64,000 nt of DNA from Chryseobacterium pennae (lineage in GTDB: Bacteria > Bacteroidota > Bacteroidia > Flavobacteriales > Weeksellaceae). Location of the stretch: contig NZ_QNVT01000023.1 in NCBI RefSeq assembly GCF_003385515.1, positions 34,683 through 98,682 of the forward strand, read 5' to 3'. The position numbers and the translations under genes are program-made. The notes under the pieces were generated by a model. The model did not search any database and was not told the DNA's origin. It saw only the letters and a program-made list of their open reading frames with translations. Of the stretch, positions 33,485 through 41,911 are shown one piece after another (positions within the stretch are counted from its first letter, which is position 1; each line of letters starts with the position of its first letter).

Positions 33485-34471
33485 CTATTTATAAATGTTT
33501 TTTATAAAATTTAAGGCATTTTGATGACTTATCTTTTTTACAAGCTCAGCAGAGAATCTCTGTTCAATTTCTTTATTAATAGATGGATAAACCGATGCAT
33601 TAGAATGTTCTTCAAAGAAAAACGGATGACGTGAGGTATCCAGATGATCTTTCCAATAGAAATAATCTGCTCCATAGGCGATGTTGTCTTCTCCCCCCAG
33701 GTCAAGTCCGTATTGGATGTGTTCATAAAGTCTTTCAGGATCCTCCAGGTCTACATAATCCTTAATGAAGTTCAGGCCAATCAGTCCATTTCTGTTGATC
33801 ACTTCTTTTGCCAGTTCATCAGGAAGATTCCGGTTGTTCTTATAAATGGTTCTGTAATTGGAATGGCTTGCCAGAATAGGAATTGAATAATTTCTCTGAT
33901 TGATATAACTGAAAATATCATAAGCCAGCTGATCGCTTGTATGCGCAAGATCTATGGCAATTTTCCGGTCAGCAATATAATCAATCAAAACTTTTCCGTC
34001 TTCCTTTAGTCCGACAGTAGCATTATTTCCGCCTCCAAAACGGTTTTCTGAATGATGGGTAATTCCGATATAAAGTACTTTCTGAGTATTTTCGATAATG
34101 GCTTCCAGATTCTTAAATCCTGATTCCAGGCTTTCATTTTCGTCACAGAAAGCAGATGCATTTTCAATGGATGCAATCACTCCTACCCGGTTTTCATTCT
34201 CCGGGTTTTTATAGTTTTCATTTTCAAACAGGAAAAAGTTTTCATTTTTGATCAGTTCAGAAAACAATTGGCTTTGCTGCAATCCGTAAGCTGTACTTCC
34301 TTCACCGGTTCCGGCATACATGGCCATTACCTGAAGTTTTACATTTCCTTCCTGTAGATAAGGCAGTGAACATCCCAGTTCTTTGTCGTCAATAGTTGAA
34401 TTTGACCTCAGTAAATAATATAACAGGTCACAGTGCAGATCAATGTTTATTGTATTCATAGTAGGATGCAA
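33485..34471 (-). CDS. M19 family membrane dipeptidase-like protein
   Basis: A 328-residue amidohydrolase-fold dipeptidase. Zinc-binding features are visible: DLHCDLL near the N-terminus (HxD), IASIENAS (bridging Glu), ITHHSENRFGGG and ILASHSN, and a C-terminal GADYFYWKD segment. There is no signal peptide, so a cytosolic peptidase is likely. An ATG four codons in (34459) is an alternative start. It begins 10 bp after the DUF4932 gene, suggesting a two-gene operon in which a secreted and a cytosolic hydrolase act on peptides. Confidence 0.9.
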   Translation of the reverse strand: MHPTMNTINIDLHCDLLYYLLRSNSTIDDKELGCSLPYLQEGNVKLQVMAMYAGTGEGSTAYGLQQSQLFSELIKNENFFLFENENYKNPENENRVGVIASIENASAFCDENESLESGFKNLEAIIENTQKVLYIGITHHSENRFGGGNNATVGLKEDGKVLIDYIADRKIAIDLAHTSDQLAYDIFSYINQRNYSIPILASHSNYRTIYKNNRNLPDELAKEVINRNGLIGLNFIKDYVDLEDPERLYEHIQYGLDLGGEDNIAYGADYFYWKDHLDTSRHPFFFEEHSNASVYPSINKEIEQRFSAELVKKISHQNALNFIKNIYK

Positions 34472-34481
34472 TTTATAGCTT

Positions 34482-35669
34482 TTATTTCTTGTTTTGAGTT
34501 AAAGCATTATTGATAAATTCAATGTTTGTATTTTCAAAAATCTCCAGCAATTGCGGGACAAAATCCCCGAATTTCTTGTATTTTTTTCTGTTGGAATTAT
34601 AATCTTTCAATTTTTCTTCTAATAAAGGAATAAAAATGAAGTTATTCTTTAAATGATATTCTTTCAGTTTTTCGGCTCTTTCAAAATCTTTCTGGATTTT
34701 TGCCGTCTCAATTTCTCCCAATCTCACCAAATGCTCAGCAACACAGGTTTGATAGTCACCATAACCTCCTGTTTTGATCATTGTTTCCTTTAAGTTTGAT
34801 TTTTCAAACAAATCTTTAAACTTTTCAAGCTTATCTTTATATTGATACACTTCCTTATTTACAAAAGAATGCCCAAACTCATGAACACTGAGAAATCTTG
34901 CCTGAAACTGATTGTCATACCCAAATTGTCCCTCTTTCTGTACCTTCACAAAAGGACTTGCTATTTCATAGATATTTTGAGCTCCTGATTTTAAAATAAC
35001 ATCTGTCCCAATACCTCTGCCTTCATTATCTTCAATAGGCCACATCATCATGGGTGAAATAAGAACAGTATAAGAGTTAAATGCTTCACCATACAAGCCT
35101 TCCATTGCATTGGTAAAGCCGGACGGTATCTGCTGGCTGTATTCTTTTATTCCCCCATCATAAAAAGACTTGTTTTCGGCAAAAAACTGTTCAATATTTT
35201 CCTTATTGTAGAATTTTGACAGCTCAGAAAAATAATTTTTAATTAATCGGGTAACTTCTTCATTCTGTTCCTTTGTCAGATTATTGCTGTCATACCGGTA
35301 TTCATTGATCCATTCCGTGGAAGGAAATTCTTTATGGTACAGTAAAGGTTTCATCAGAATATCATTCCCTGAACCGTATTTTTCCAGCAAAAGATCATTG
35401 ATCCTTGCCGTTGCAACCGCAATATCAGAGTTCTTCAATTGTTCATATTTCTTTAATGCATTTTTTACAACAGGCTGATAATCATAACATTCTTTTATTT
35501 TATAGAGTTCAAAATCCTTATTATGTTTACGGTGGTCTGCTGAAAGTATTTCTGCGAGGAAGTATGTTTCAATATTCTTGTTGTAGGCAACAGAAAATTT
35601 AGGGCTTTTTTTCTGGGAAAAACTTAATGTAGAAGTCAGTGAGACAAAAACGAAGAAGATCTTTTTCAT
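34482..35669 (-). CDS. Secreted DUF4932-like putative metalloprotease
   Basis: A 395-residue protein with a signal peptide ending SFS-Q. It carries an HEFGH zinc-binding motif (LSVHEFGHSFVN) near residue 255, followed by acidic and helical segments. This fits DUF4932, a gluzincin-like family without a defined substrate. It precedes the M19 dipeptidase gene on the same strand. The peptidase activity is inferred from the motif. Confidence 0.8.
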   Translation of the reverse strand: MKKIFFVFVSLTSTLSFSQKKSPKFSVAYNKNIETYFLAEILSADHRKHNKDFELYKIKECYDYQPVVKNALKKYEQLKNSDIAVATARINDLLLEKYGSGNDILMKPLLYHKEFPSTEWINEYRYDSNNLTKEQNEEVTRLIKNYFSELSKFYNKENIEQFFAENKSFYDGGIKEYSQQIPSGFTNAMEGLYGEAFNSYTVLISPMMMWPIEDNEGRGIGTDVILKSGAQNIYEIASPFVKVQKEGQFGYDNQFQARFLSVHEFGHSFVNKEVYQYKDKLEKFKDLFEKSNLKETMIKTGGYGDYQTCVAEHLVRLGEIETAKIQKDFERAEKLKEYHLKNNFIFIPLLEEKLKDYNSNRKKYKKFGDFVPQLLEIFENTNIEFINNALTQNKK

Positions 35670-35716
35670 TATTAAATATTAATAGGGCTAATATAGTATT
35701 TTATGTAAAAAATGCG

Positions 35717-35724
35717 TATTTTTG
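35717..35724 (+). promoter_or_regulatory. -7 element of thrS
   Basis: TATTTTTG fits TAnnTTTG and lies 24 bp before the ATG at 35749. Confidence 0.6.
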
Positions 35725-35748
35725 CATCTTAAAATTTTTTAGTAAACA

Positions 35749-37668
35749 ATGATAAAAATTACACTTCCAGACAATAGTGTCAAAGAATTCGAGGGAGCAG
35801 TTACTCCTCTAGATGTGGCAAAATCTATAAGCGAGGGATTGGCTAGAAATACCATTTCCGCAATTGTTAATGATAAACAAGTAGAAGTAACCACACCTAT
35901 AACCACGGATTCTACGATACAACTTTTGACCTGGAATGATGATCTTGGAAAGAAAGCTTTCTGGCATTCTTCTGCTCACCTTTTGGCGCAGGCTATCCTG
36001 GAATTTTATCCTAACGCTAAACTGACTATTGGTCCGGCAATTGAAAACGGATTTTATTATGATGTAGATTTCGGGGATGAAAGTTTATCTGAAAAAGATT
36101 TTGAAAAGATTGAAAAAAAGGTCCTTGAAAATGCAAAAAAAGGATCTACATTCTCATTATATCCTGTTTCAAAGGAAGATGCTTTAAAAACATATGCTGA
36201 CAACCCTTACAAAGTGGAACTGATCTCTAATCTGAACGATGGAGAAATCACTTTTGTAACACACGATAACTTCACAGATTTATGTCGTGGAGGCCACATT
36301 CCGAATACAGGAATTGTAAAGGCTGTAAAGATCTTAAATGCTGCAGGAGCTTATTGGAGAGGAAATGAAAAGAACCCTCAATTAACAAGAGTGTATGGTA
36401 TTTCTTTCCCTAAACAGAAAGAACTTACGGAATACCTTGAAAGATTAGAGGAAGCTAAAAGAAGAGACCACCGAAAACTGGGTAAAGAACTTGGTATTTT
36501 CGCATTTTCTGAAAAAGTAGGTGCCGGTCTACCTCTTTGGTTACCAAAAGGAACAGCTTTAAGAAGAAAATTAGAAAATTTTCTTTCTGATGCCCAGAAA
36601 AAAGGAGGATATGAATTCGTAATGTCTCCACACATTGGAGCCAAAGAATTGTATGTAACTTCCGGACACTGGGATAAATATGGAGCAGACAGCTTCCAGC
36701 CGATTAAAACTCCGAATGAAGGAGAAGAATTCCTGCTGAAGCCTATGAACTGTCCGCACCACTGTGAGATCTACAAGACTTCACAATGGAGCTACAGAGA
36801 TCTTCCGAAAAGATATGCGGAATTCGGTACTGTATACAGATATGAGCAAAGTGGAGAGCTTCACGGATTAACAAGAGTTCGTGGATTTACTCAGGATGAT
36901 GCTCACCTTTTCTGTACTCCGGATCAGCTTTCTGAAGAATTTGAAAAAGTAATTGATCTCACACTTTATGTTTTCAAATCTTTAGGTTTTGAAGATTTTG
37001 TGACTCAGGTTTCTTTAAGGGATCCTGAAAACAGAGAAAAATATATCGGTTCTGATGAGAACTGGGAAAAGGCAGAGAGCGCGATCATCAATGCTGCTCA
37101 GAAGAAAGGCTTAAAAACAGTTGTTGAATACGGTGAAGCTGCATTCTACGGTCCTAAGCTTGACTTCATGGTGAAAGATGCATTGGGAAGAAAATGGCAG
37201 CTTGGAACAATCCAGGTAGATTATAACTTACCGGAAAGATTTGATCTTCACTATATCGGAAATGATAATGAGAAGCACAGACCGGTAATGATCCACAGAG
37301 CTCCTTTCGGTTCTATGGAGCGTTTTATCGCAATCTTATTGGAGAATACTGCCGGAGATTTCCCATTATGGCTGAGCCCGGATCAGTTTATTATTCTACC
37401 AATCAGTGAAAAGTATGTAGATTATGCAAAAAAAGTTTCACAATTTTTGGAAAATCACGATATTAGCGGTCAGATTGATGACAGAAACGAGAAAACAGGT
37501 AAAAAAATCCGTGATGCTGAATTGAAGAAGATTCCTTTCATGCTTGTAGTAGGAGAAAATGAAGAAAAGGATGGTACAATTTCTGTAAGAAGACGTGGTG
37601 AAGGAGACCTTGGAGTAATGAATATGGAAGATTTCGTAGCTTACTTCAAAAAGGAAGCTGCCATTTAA
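35749..37668 (+). CDS. thrS: Threonine-tRNA ligase
   Basis: The 639-residue class II synthetase that charges tRNA-Thr. The N-terminal TGS domain (MIKITLPDNSVKEFEG) is followed by the editing domain with HSSAHLLAQAI and CRGGHIPNTG. The catalytic core has MNCPHHCEIYK with the zinc Cys, and the anticodon-binding domain is at the C-terminus (IILPISEKYVDYAKKV). It is full length. infC follows about 90 bp downstream on the same strand, a common flavobacterial order. Confidence 0.98.
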   Translation: MIKITLPDNSVKEFEGAVTPLDVAKSISEGLARNTISAIVNDKQVEVTTPITTDSTIQLLTWNDDLGKKAFWHSSAHLLAQAILEFYPNAKLTIGPAIENGFYYDVDFGDESLSEKDFEKIEKKVLENAKKGSTFSLYPVSKEDALKTYADNPYKVELISNLNDGEITFVTHDNFTDLCRGGHIPNTGIVKAVKILNAAGAYWRGNEKNPQLTRVYGISFPKQKELTEYLERLEEAKRRDHRKLGKELGIFAFSEKVGAGLPLWLPKGTALRRKLENFLSDAQKKGGYEFVMSPHIGAKELYVTSGHWDKYGADSFQPIKTPNEGEEFLLKPMNCPHHCEIYKTSQWSYRDLPKRYAEFGTVYRYEQSGELHGLTRVRGFTQDDAHLFCTPDQLSEEFEKVIDLTLYVFKSLGFEDFVTQVSLRDPENREKYIGSDENWEKAESAIINAAQKKGLKTVVEYGEAAFYGPKLDFMVKDALGRKWQLGTIQVDYNLPERFDLHYIGNDNEKHRPVMIHRAPFGSMERFIAILLENTAGDFPLWLSPDQFIILPISEKYVDYAKKVSQFLENHDISGQIDDRNEKTGKKIRDAELKKIPFMLVVGENEEKDGTISVRRRGEGDLGVMNMEDFVAYFKKEAAI

Positions 37669-37760
37669 TAAATTAAAATAAGGTATTGAGAGATTATTAA
37701 TTTCAAAATCTCTCAATCTTTTAATATCAATAAGTAGTTAACCAATAAAATTATAATACA

Positions 37761-38321
37761 ATAGCACAAAGATTTAACAACAGGGGCCCACAAAGACGTC
37801 CTGTACAGGAGGACTTACACTTGATCAACGATAAAATTCGTGTGAGAGAGCTTCGTTTGGTGGGCGATAACGTAGAGCCAGGAATTTATCCAATTGACAA
37901 AGCAAGACAGATTGCTGCGGAACAGGAATTGGATCTAGTAGTAATTTCTGATAAAGCAGAACCTTTTATTGCAAGAATATTAGAATATAAAAAATTCTTA
38001 TATGAGCAAAAGAAAAAACAGAAGGAACTTAAAGCTAAACAAGTAAAAGTGGTGGTGAAAGAGATCCGTTTCGGACCTCAGACAGATGACCATGATTACG
38101 AATTCAAGAAGAAGCATGCTGAAAAATTCCTTGAAGAAGGTTCTAAATTGAAGACCTACGTATTTTTTAAAGGACGTTCGATTATCTTTAAAGATCAGGG
38201 AGAAATCTTGCTTTTAAAACTTGCTCAGGAACTGGAGCATGTGGGTAAAGTAGATCAGCTTCCTAAGCTTGAAGGAAAGAGAATGATTATGATGATGAGT
38301 CCTAAAAAACCAGCAAAATAA
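37761..38321 (+). CDS. infC: Translation initiation factor IF-3, from a rare ATA start
   Basis: IF-3 binds the 30S subunit and checks start codons. The frame is open upstream of the TTG at 37821 and encodes AQRFNNRGPQRRPVQEDLH, a typical IF-3 N-terminal extension, back to an in-frame TAA at 37746. No ATG, GTG or TTG lies in that stretch except the TTG at 37821 inside the conserved HLINDKIRV. ATA at 37761 is therefore the likely start (186 residues). Rare starts in infC are a known autoregulation device. Both IF-3 domains are complete (IRFGPQTDDHDYEFK, KGRSIIF). Confidence 0.9.
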   Translation: MAQRFNNRGPQRRPVQEDLHLINDKIRVRELRLVGDNVEPGIYPIDKARQIAAEQELDLVVISDKAEPFIARILEYKKFLYEQKKKQKELKAKQVKVVVKEIRFGPQTDDHDYEFKKKHAEKFLEEGSKLKTYVFFKGRSIIFKDQGEILLLKLAQELEHVGKVDQLPKLEGKRMIMMMSPKKPAK

Positions 38322-38342
38322 TTAAGTCATTATTTTACATAT

Positions 38343-38374
38343 AAAAAAACCTCAAATTATTTTGAGGTTTTTTT
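38343..38374 (+). terminator. Terminator after infC
   Basis: AAACCTCAAA pairs with TTTGAGGTTT, with A and T runs on either side. It closes the thrS-infC unit before the expected rpmI. Confidence 0.9.
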
Positions 38375-38473
38375 ATTTTAAATTTTCATGGTATCGTTTC
38401 ATCAGAAATAGAAAGAGGGGCTATGTAGTCATCATTTGTATTGCCCCCCATTTCTACAGGTTAGTCTTAGTTT

Positions 38474-39043
38474 TTATCCTTCAAAATCACCACAGTTATG
38501 CTCTTTAAAAAGCGGTAAAGCTTTTCGGGTCGTAAAATATTTTGCTACTCTTTTATTTTTTAATTCGAGTTTCTGTCCTTCTACGGCCAGCTCATAAACG
38601 GGTGCCTTATCGATCTGAGTTAAAATATAGATTCTCTCTGGTGTTTTTACAATCATCTTATTTCCTTCGCCGGAAAATGAAAAATCATTAATTTCAAAAG
38701 TATCCTTTTCATCACAGACATTGGTCCATTCAATTTTATTCTTTGTTATGGACAGACTTGCCAAATCACACGAATAACAGTTTCCAGAGAACTCTATACC
38801 ATATTTCTCATATACATCTGTACTTTTTGTATTCAATACATCAATAGGAACCAATGCCGAGAAATCTTCCGGTATCTCTTCTATTGCTGAAACAGTATCC
38901 TTTTTAGGGGTAGGTTTGGAAACGGTATCTATTTTTGCAACCGCAGCATCTGCTCTGTTCCCTTTTTTCTCTGTAGAAGGTGAACAGGAAGCCAATAAAG
39001 CGACCGCAACTGAAAAGCTGGTTATTACGTTTTTCATCTGCAA
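38474..39043 (-). CDS. Hypothetical lipoprotein
   Basis: A 189-residue protein with a signal sequence and lipobox LLASC near residue 20. It is followed by a Lys/Thr/Pro-rich linker and a compact C-terminal domain with four further cysteines (GNCYSCDL, WTNVCDEKD, HNCGD). No family was recognised. A second in-frame Met two codons in is an alternative start. It is the first gene of the block that separates infC from rpmI. Confidence 0.7.
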   Translation of the reverse strand: MQMKNVITSFSVAVALLASCSPSTEKKGNRADAAVAKIDTVSKPTPKKDTVSAIEEIPEDFSALVPIDVLNTKSTDVYEKYGIEFSGNCYSCDLASLSITKNKIEWTNVCDEKDTFEINDFSFSGEGNKMIVKTPERIYILTQIDKAPVYELAVEGQKLELKNKRVAKYFTTRKALPLFKEHNCGDFEG

Positions 39044-39184
39044 TCAATACTTAGTTTTATCATTTGCAAAAATGCCTAAAATTCATCATTCAATATATCC
39101 CTGTTTTCAGCCATTTATTGCCCATATTCAGGGGTTTTGTTGCCCACTCATCTGAATACCGATACATTTGTCAAAAAATAAAAA

Positions 39185-40258
39185 ATGAAACCCTTATATC
39201 AATTCTTCATATCATCTACAGTGGTTCTGATGGGATGTAACCCACAAAATAAAACATCAGAAACACATAATGTAAAAACTGAAGTTAGCCAGAAGATAAT
39301 AACATTTGCTGATTTTAAAAAGATAAAAGGAGTAGACAATGTGCAGGAGGTCCCTTTTGAACTCTCTACCAAGTTGGATTCTGTACAGTTTTTTGTATCT
39401 CCGAATAAAAACGCTGTCCATCTGAAAATAGCTTATAATAAGTTCGATAATTATTATGGATTTGAAGAGTTTGATGACTTCTACTCTATTCACTATAGCA
39501 TTAATAATACTATTTCAAACAGTATTGAAGCTTTTGTTTTGAAATCAGAATTCACGGCTTCATTTGACCTTACTTTAAAAGGTGTAGATCTTTATCAGAT
39601 CAGAAGCAGTACCTTGAAGAAGTCTCAGGACTTAAAAAATAAATCATTCAGTAAATATGGTACAATCAACGAAATTTCGGAACAGGAATTTATAACAGCT
39701 TCTAAAAATAGAATTGATGAAGTGTTAGTAAAGAATCCTCAGATTAAATTAAAAGGCGAAAATTGGATCTATACAGATACCTCAAAAGAAACCGTGATTA
39801 CACAACATGAAAATGTATCTACAGAAGACGGAACTTTATCCAATGAATATATTGGACAGTCTCCTTACCTGCATCTGGAGGTTTTCAAAGAAAATTCAGT
39901 AGAGACCATAGATACATACTATTCTTTTTATAATGTAAAATCAACAGCTGATTTTGCTTTGTTTACAGGAGGATATCCTCAGATTCTTCCCGGAAAAAAC
40001 TGGATTTCTTCAATCTCTTCAAATAGTGATGTAGGAAGCAATTTTGAGATCAATAAATATCTGGAGCAAACCCATAATCAAGAAAACCTCTTGTATGTAA
40101 ACTTTACCAATTTTAAAATTGCTAACGAAACGAAGGCTTTCTGGAAGGATGATAAAACTTTTTATGCTGAAGTGTATCCTATTAATTCAGCAGCGGCACC
40201 TGGTAAAAAGCAAAAAACTGCTTTTATAAAAATTCAGCTGAAGGATAATCTGTTTTAA
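39185..40258 (+). CDS. Hypothetical lipoprotein
   Basis: A 357-residue protein with signal sequence and lipobox VLMGC (Cys about 18). The mature part is rich in beta-type segments and Asn/Ser/Thr, with no cofactor motif. It is divergent from the lipoprotein gene at 38474 and tandem with the secreted protein gene at 40363. Function is unknown. Confidence 0.7.
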   Translation: MKPLYQFFISSTVVLMGCNPQNKTSETHNVKTEVSQKIITFADFKKIKGVDNVQEVPFELSTKLDSVQFFVSPNKNAVHLKIAYNKFDNYYGFEEFDDFYSIHYSINNTISNSIEAFVLKSEFTASFDLTLKGVDLYQIRSSTLKKSQDLKNKSFSKYGTINEISEQEFITASKNRIDEVLVKNPQIKLKGENWIYTDTSKETVITQHENVSTEDGTLSNEYIGQSPYLHLEVFKENSVETIDTYYSFYNVKSTADFALFTGGYPQILPGKNWISSISSNSDVGSNFEINKYLEQTHNQENLLYVNFTNFKIANETKAFWKDDKTFYAEVYPINSAAAPGKKQKTAFIKIQLKDNLF

Positions 40259-40331
40259 GAAAACTGTATTTGAGCCTGCAATCAAATAAAAACCCCTGAA
40301 ATCAGCCAGTGTTTATGGGAGTAAAGTCCAA

Positions 40332-40339
40332 TATCTTTG
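40332..40339 (+). promoter_or_regulatory. -7 element of the 40363 gene
   Basis: TATCTTTG, a TAnnTTTG match, 23 bp before the ATG. Confidence 0.55.
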
Positions 40340-40362
40340 CAGCAGTTATTTAAAGATATACC

Positions 40363-40929
40363 ATGAGAAAAATAAGTTTGACATTCCTTTTCTGTCTATT
40401 AAGTTTTATGACTTTTGCACAAGCTTTAAAAGTAGTTATTAAGCAGGACGGAAAAGTAATTGAACCTGTAAATGATGTTTATGATCTGAAAAAATCACCT
40501 TTTGTATTTGAGTTTACGGCTACTAATCTTGAAGGCTTTTTAGTAGGAGCTACAACGGATAAGGATATCTATGCAGGGGCTTTAGGTATTTTCAATACGG
40601 AGGTTCCATGGTTTCAGAGTACAGGAATGGCAGAGGAACTTTATAACAAGGATAAAGAACTATTATTAATGGATTCTGCACCATCATACTGGTATTATAC
40701 AGATGTAAAAGATCACAGGTTTGATAAAAACCCTAAAGGCAACTTAAAACAATGGACAGCTACGCGAACCATTACAAGGTTTTATGATGTGATGGTAGAT
40801 CAAACTATCAATTTAAAAGATTTTGACGGAAGAGTTTATCTATTGATGTATCAGCCTGAATATAATAAAGAATATGATTTGACAGGAAAGAAAAACCTAT
40901 TCCAGGCTGCGTTGAGATTCAAAGACTAA
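40363..40929 (+). CDS. Secreted hypothetical protein
   Basis: A 188-residue protein with a signal peptide ending MTFA-Q. The mature domain has a beta-rich N-terminal half and several conserved-looking Trp/Tyr residues (PSYWYYTDVKDHRF, MYQPEYNKEYDLTG). No family was recognised. It has its own promoter and terminator, so it is probably monocistronic. Confidence 0.7.
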   Translation: MRKISLTFLFCLLSFMTFAQALKVVIKQDGKVIEPVNDVYDLKKSPFVFEFTATNLEGFLVGATTDKDIYAGALGIFNTEVPWFQSTGMAEELYNKDKELLLMDSAPSYWYYTDVKDHRFDKNPKGNLKQWTATRTITRFYDVMVDQTINLKDFDGRVYLLMYQPEYNKEYDLTGKKNLFQAALRFKD

Positions 40930-40962
40930 AGATTACACACCTAATTATTTGATTATATATAG

Positions 40963-40998
40963 AAAAGGTCTGCTTTTACGATGTAAGCAGGCCTTTTT
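40963..40998 (+). terminator. Terminator after the 40363 gene
   Basis: A 13-bp stem with one G-U (AAAAGGTCTGCTT / AAGCAGGCCTTTT) and a T tract. Confidence 0.85.
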
Positions 40999-41279
40999 GT
41001 TGTTTGAATATGGCTAAAGTTTTGAAATATATTAAACCATTAAGATTTTTAAGAGGAAAAGGTAAGGTAAGGTAAGACAATGGCTAAAGCTAAGAATTGA
41101 ATCGATTTTATCGATTCTGATGAAGCGATAGTTTTTGATGCGTTAAAGGTATTTAACCATATAAAGACATAGATTTTGAAGTAATTATCCAGAATGTTTT
41201 CAATATCATCTGTGAAATTTGTACAATCTGTGAGAACCTATGTTTAAGCTCCCACAGATTGCGCTTCCTTATCAATAGA
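40999..41279. other. Intergenic region before the two-component system
   Basis: About 280 bp with no ORF. A short GGTAA triplet repeat (41061-41075) is the only oddity; nothing functional was recognised. Confidence 0.5.
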
Positions 41280-41909
41280 TTATTCGATAATCAAACCATA
41301 TTCTATAGCCAGTTTAATGGCTGAGCTCAGATTAGAGGTCTGGAATTTTTCAATAAGATTTTTTCGGTGACTTTCTACGGTATGCGGGCTTATAAAAAGC
41401 TTTTCGGCCATTTGATTGGTAGTCAATCCTTTTGCTGCTTCAGCCAGAATTTCCTTTTCTCTTCGCGTTAATTTAGGTACCTGACTTAAGCCGTCTGATG
41501 ATTTTTTCTCCAAAACAGAACGGGTTTGTGAACATAAAAACCGGTTACCGGCATATACGGTATTAATCCCTTCCAGGATTTCGGAAACTGAAGCATTTTT
41601 CTGAATATAGCCTAATGCCCCCTCAGCTAAAGTACTGTTGATGACAGGCAATTCATTGTGAACGCTAAGCATAATAACCTGAAGGTTCTCATATTTTTTC
41701 TTTAATGGTTTTATGAGTTCTATGCTGTTGATATCTGCTAAATTGATGTCTAAGAGTAAAATATCGACTGTCTGTTTTTTCAAACCGGCATTCATCTCTG
41801 AAGCGTTTTTGAAGCAATCTACAACGTCTATATTTTCGTTATTTCCTAAAATATTTTTCAACCCTTCCAATAGAAGCGGATGATCGTCTGTTATGGCTAC
41901 TTTTATCAT
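41280..41909 (-). CDS. LuxR/NarL-family response regulator
   Basis: A 209-residue cytosolic transcription factor. The receiver domain has the acidic pair DD at 8-9, phospho-acceptor D54 in DILLLDINL, and the Lys segment GYIQKNAS. The C-terminal LuxR HTH is LTRREKEILAEAAKGLTTNQMAEKLFISPHTVESHRKN. It starts 2 bp after its cognate sensor kinase and would be phosphorylated by it. Targets are unknown. Confidence 0.95.
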   Translation of the reverse strand: MIKVAITDDHPLLLEGLKNILGNNENIDVVDCFKNASEMNAGLKKQTVDILLLDINLADINSIELIKPLKKKYENLQVIMLSVHNELPVINSTLAEGALGYIQKNASVSEILEGINTVYAGNRFLCSQTRSVLEKKSSDGLSQVPKLTRREKEILAEAAKGLTTNQMAEKLFISPHTVESHRKNLIEKFQTSNLSSAIKLAIEYGLIIE

Positions 41910-41911
41910 GT

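Noticed and set aside
41061..41075. Three GGTAA repeats
   Set aside because: Too short for a tandem repeat locus or CRISPR; probably chance.
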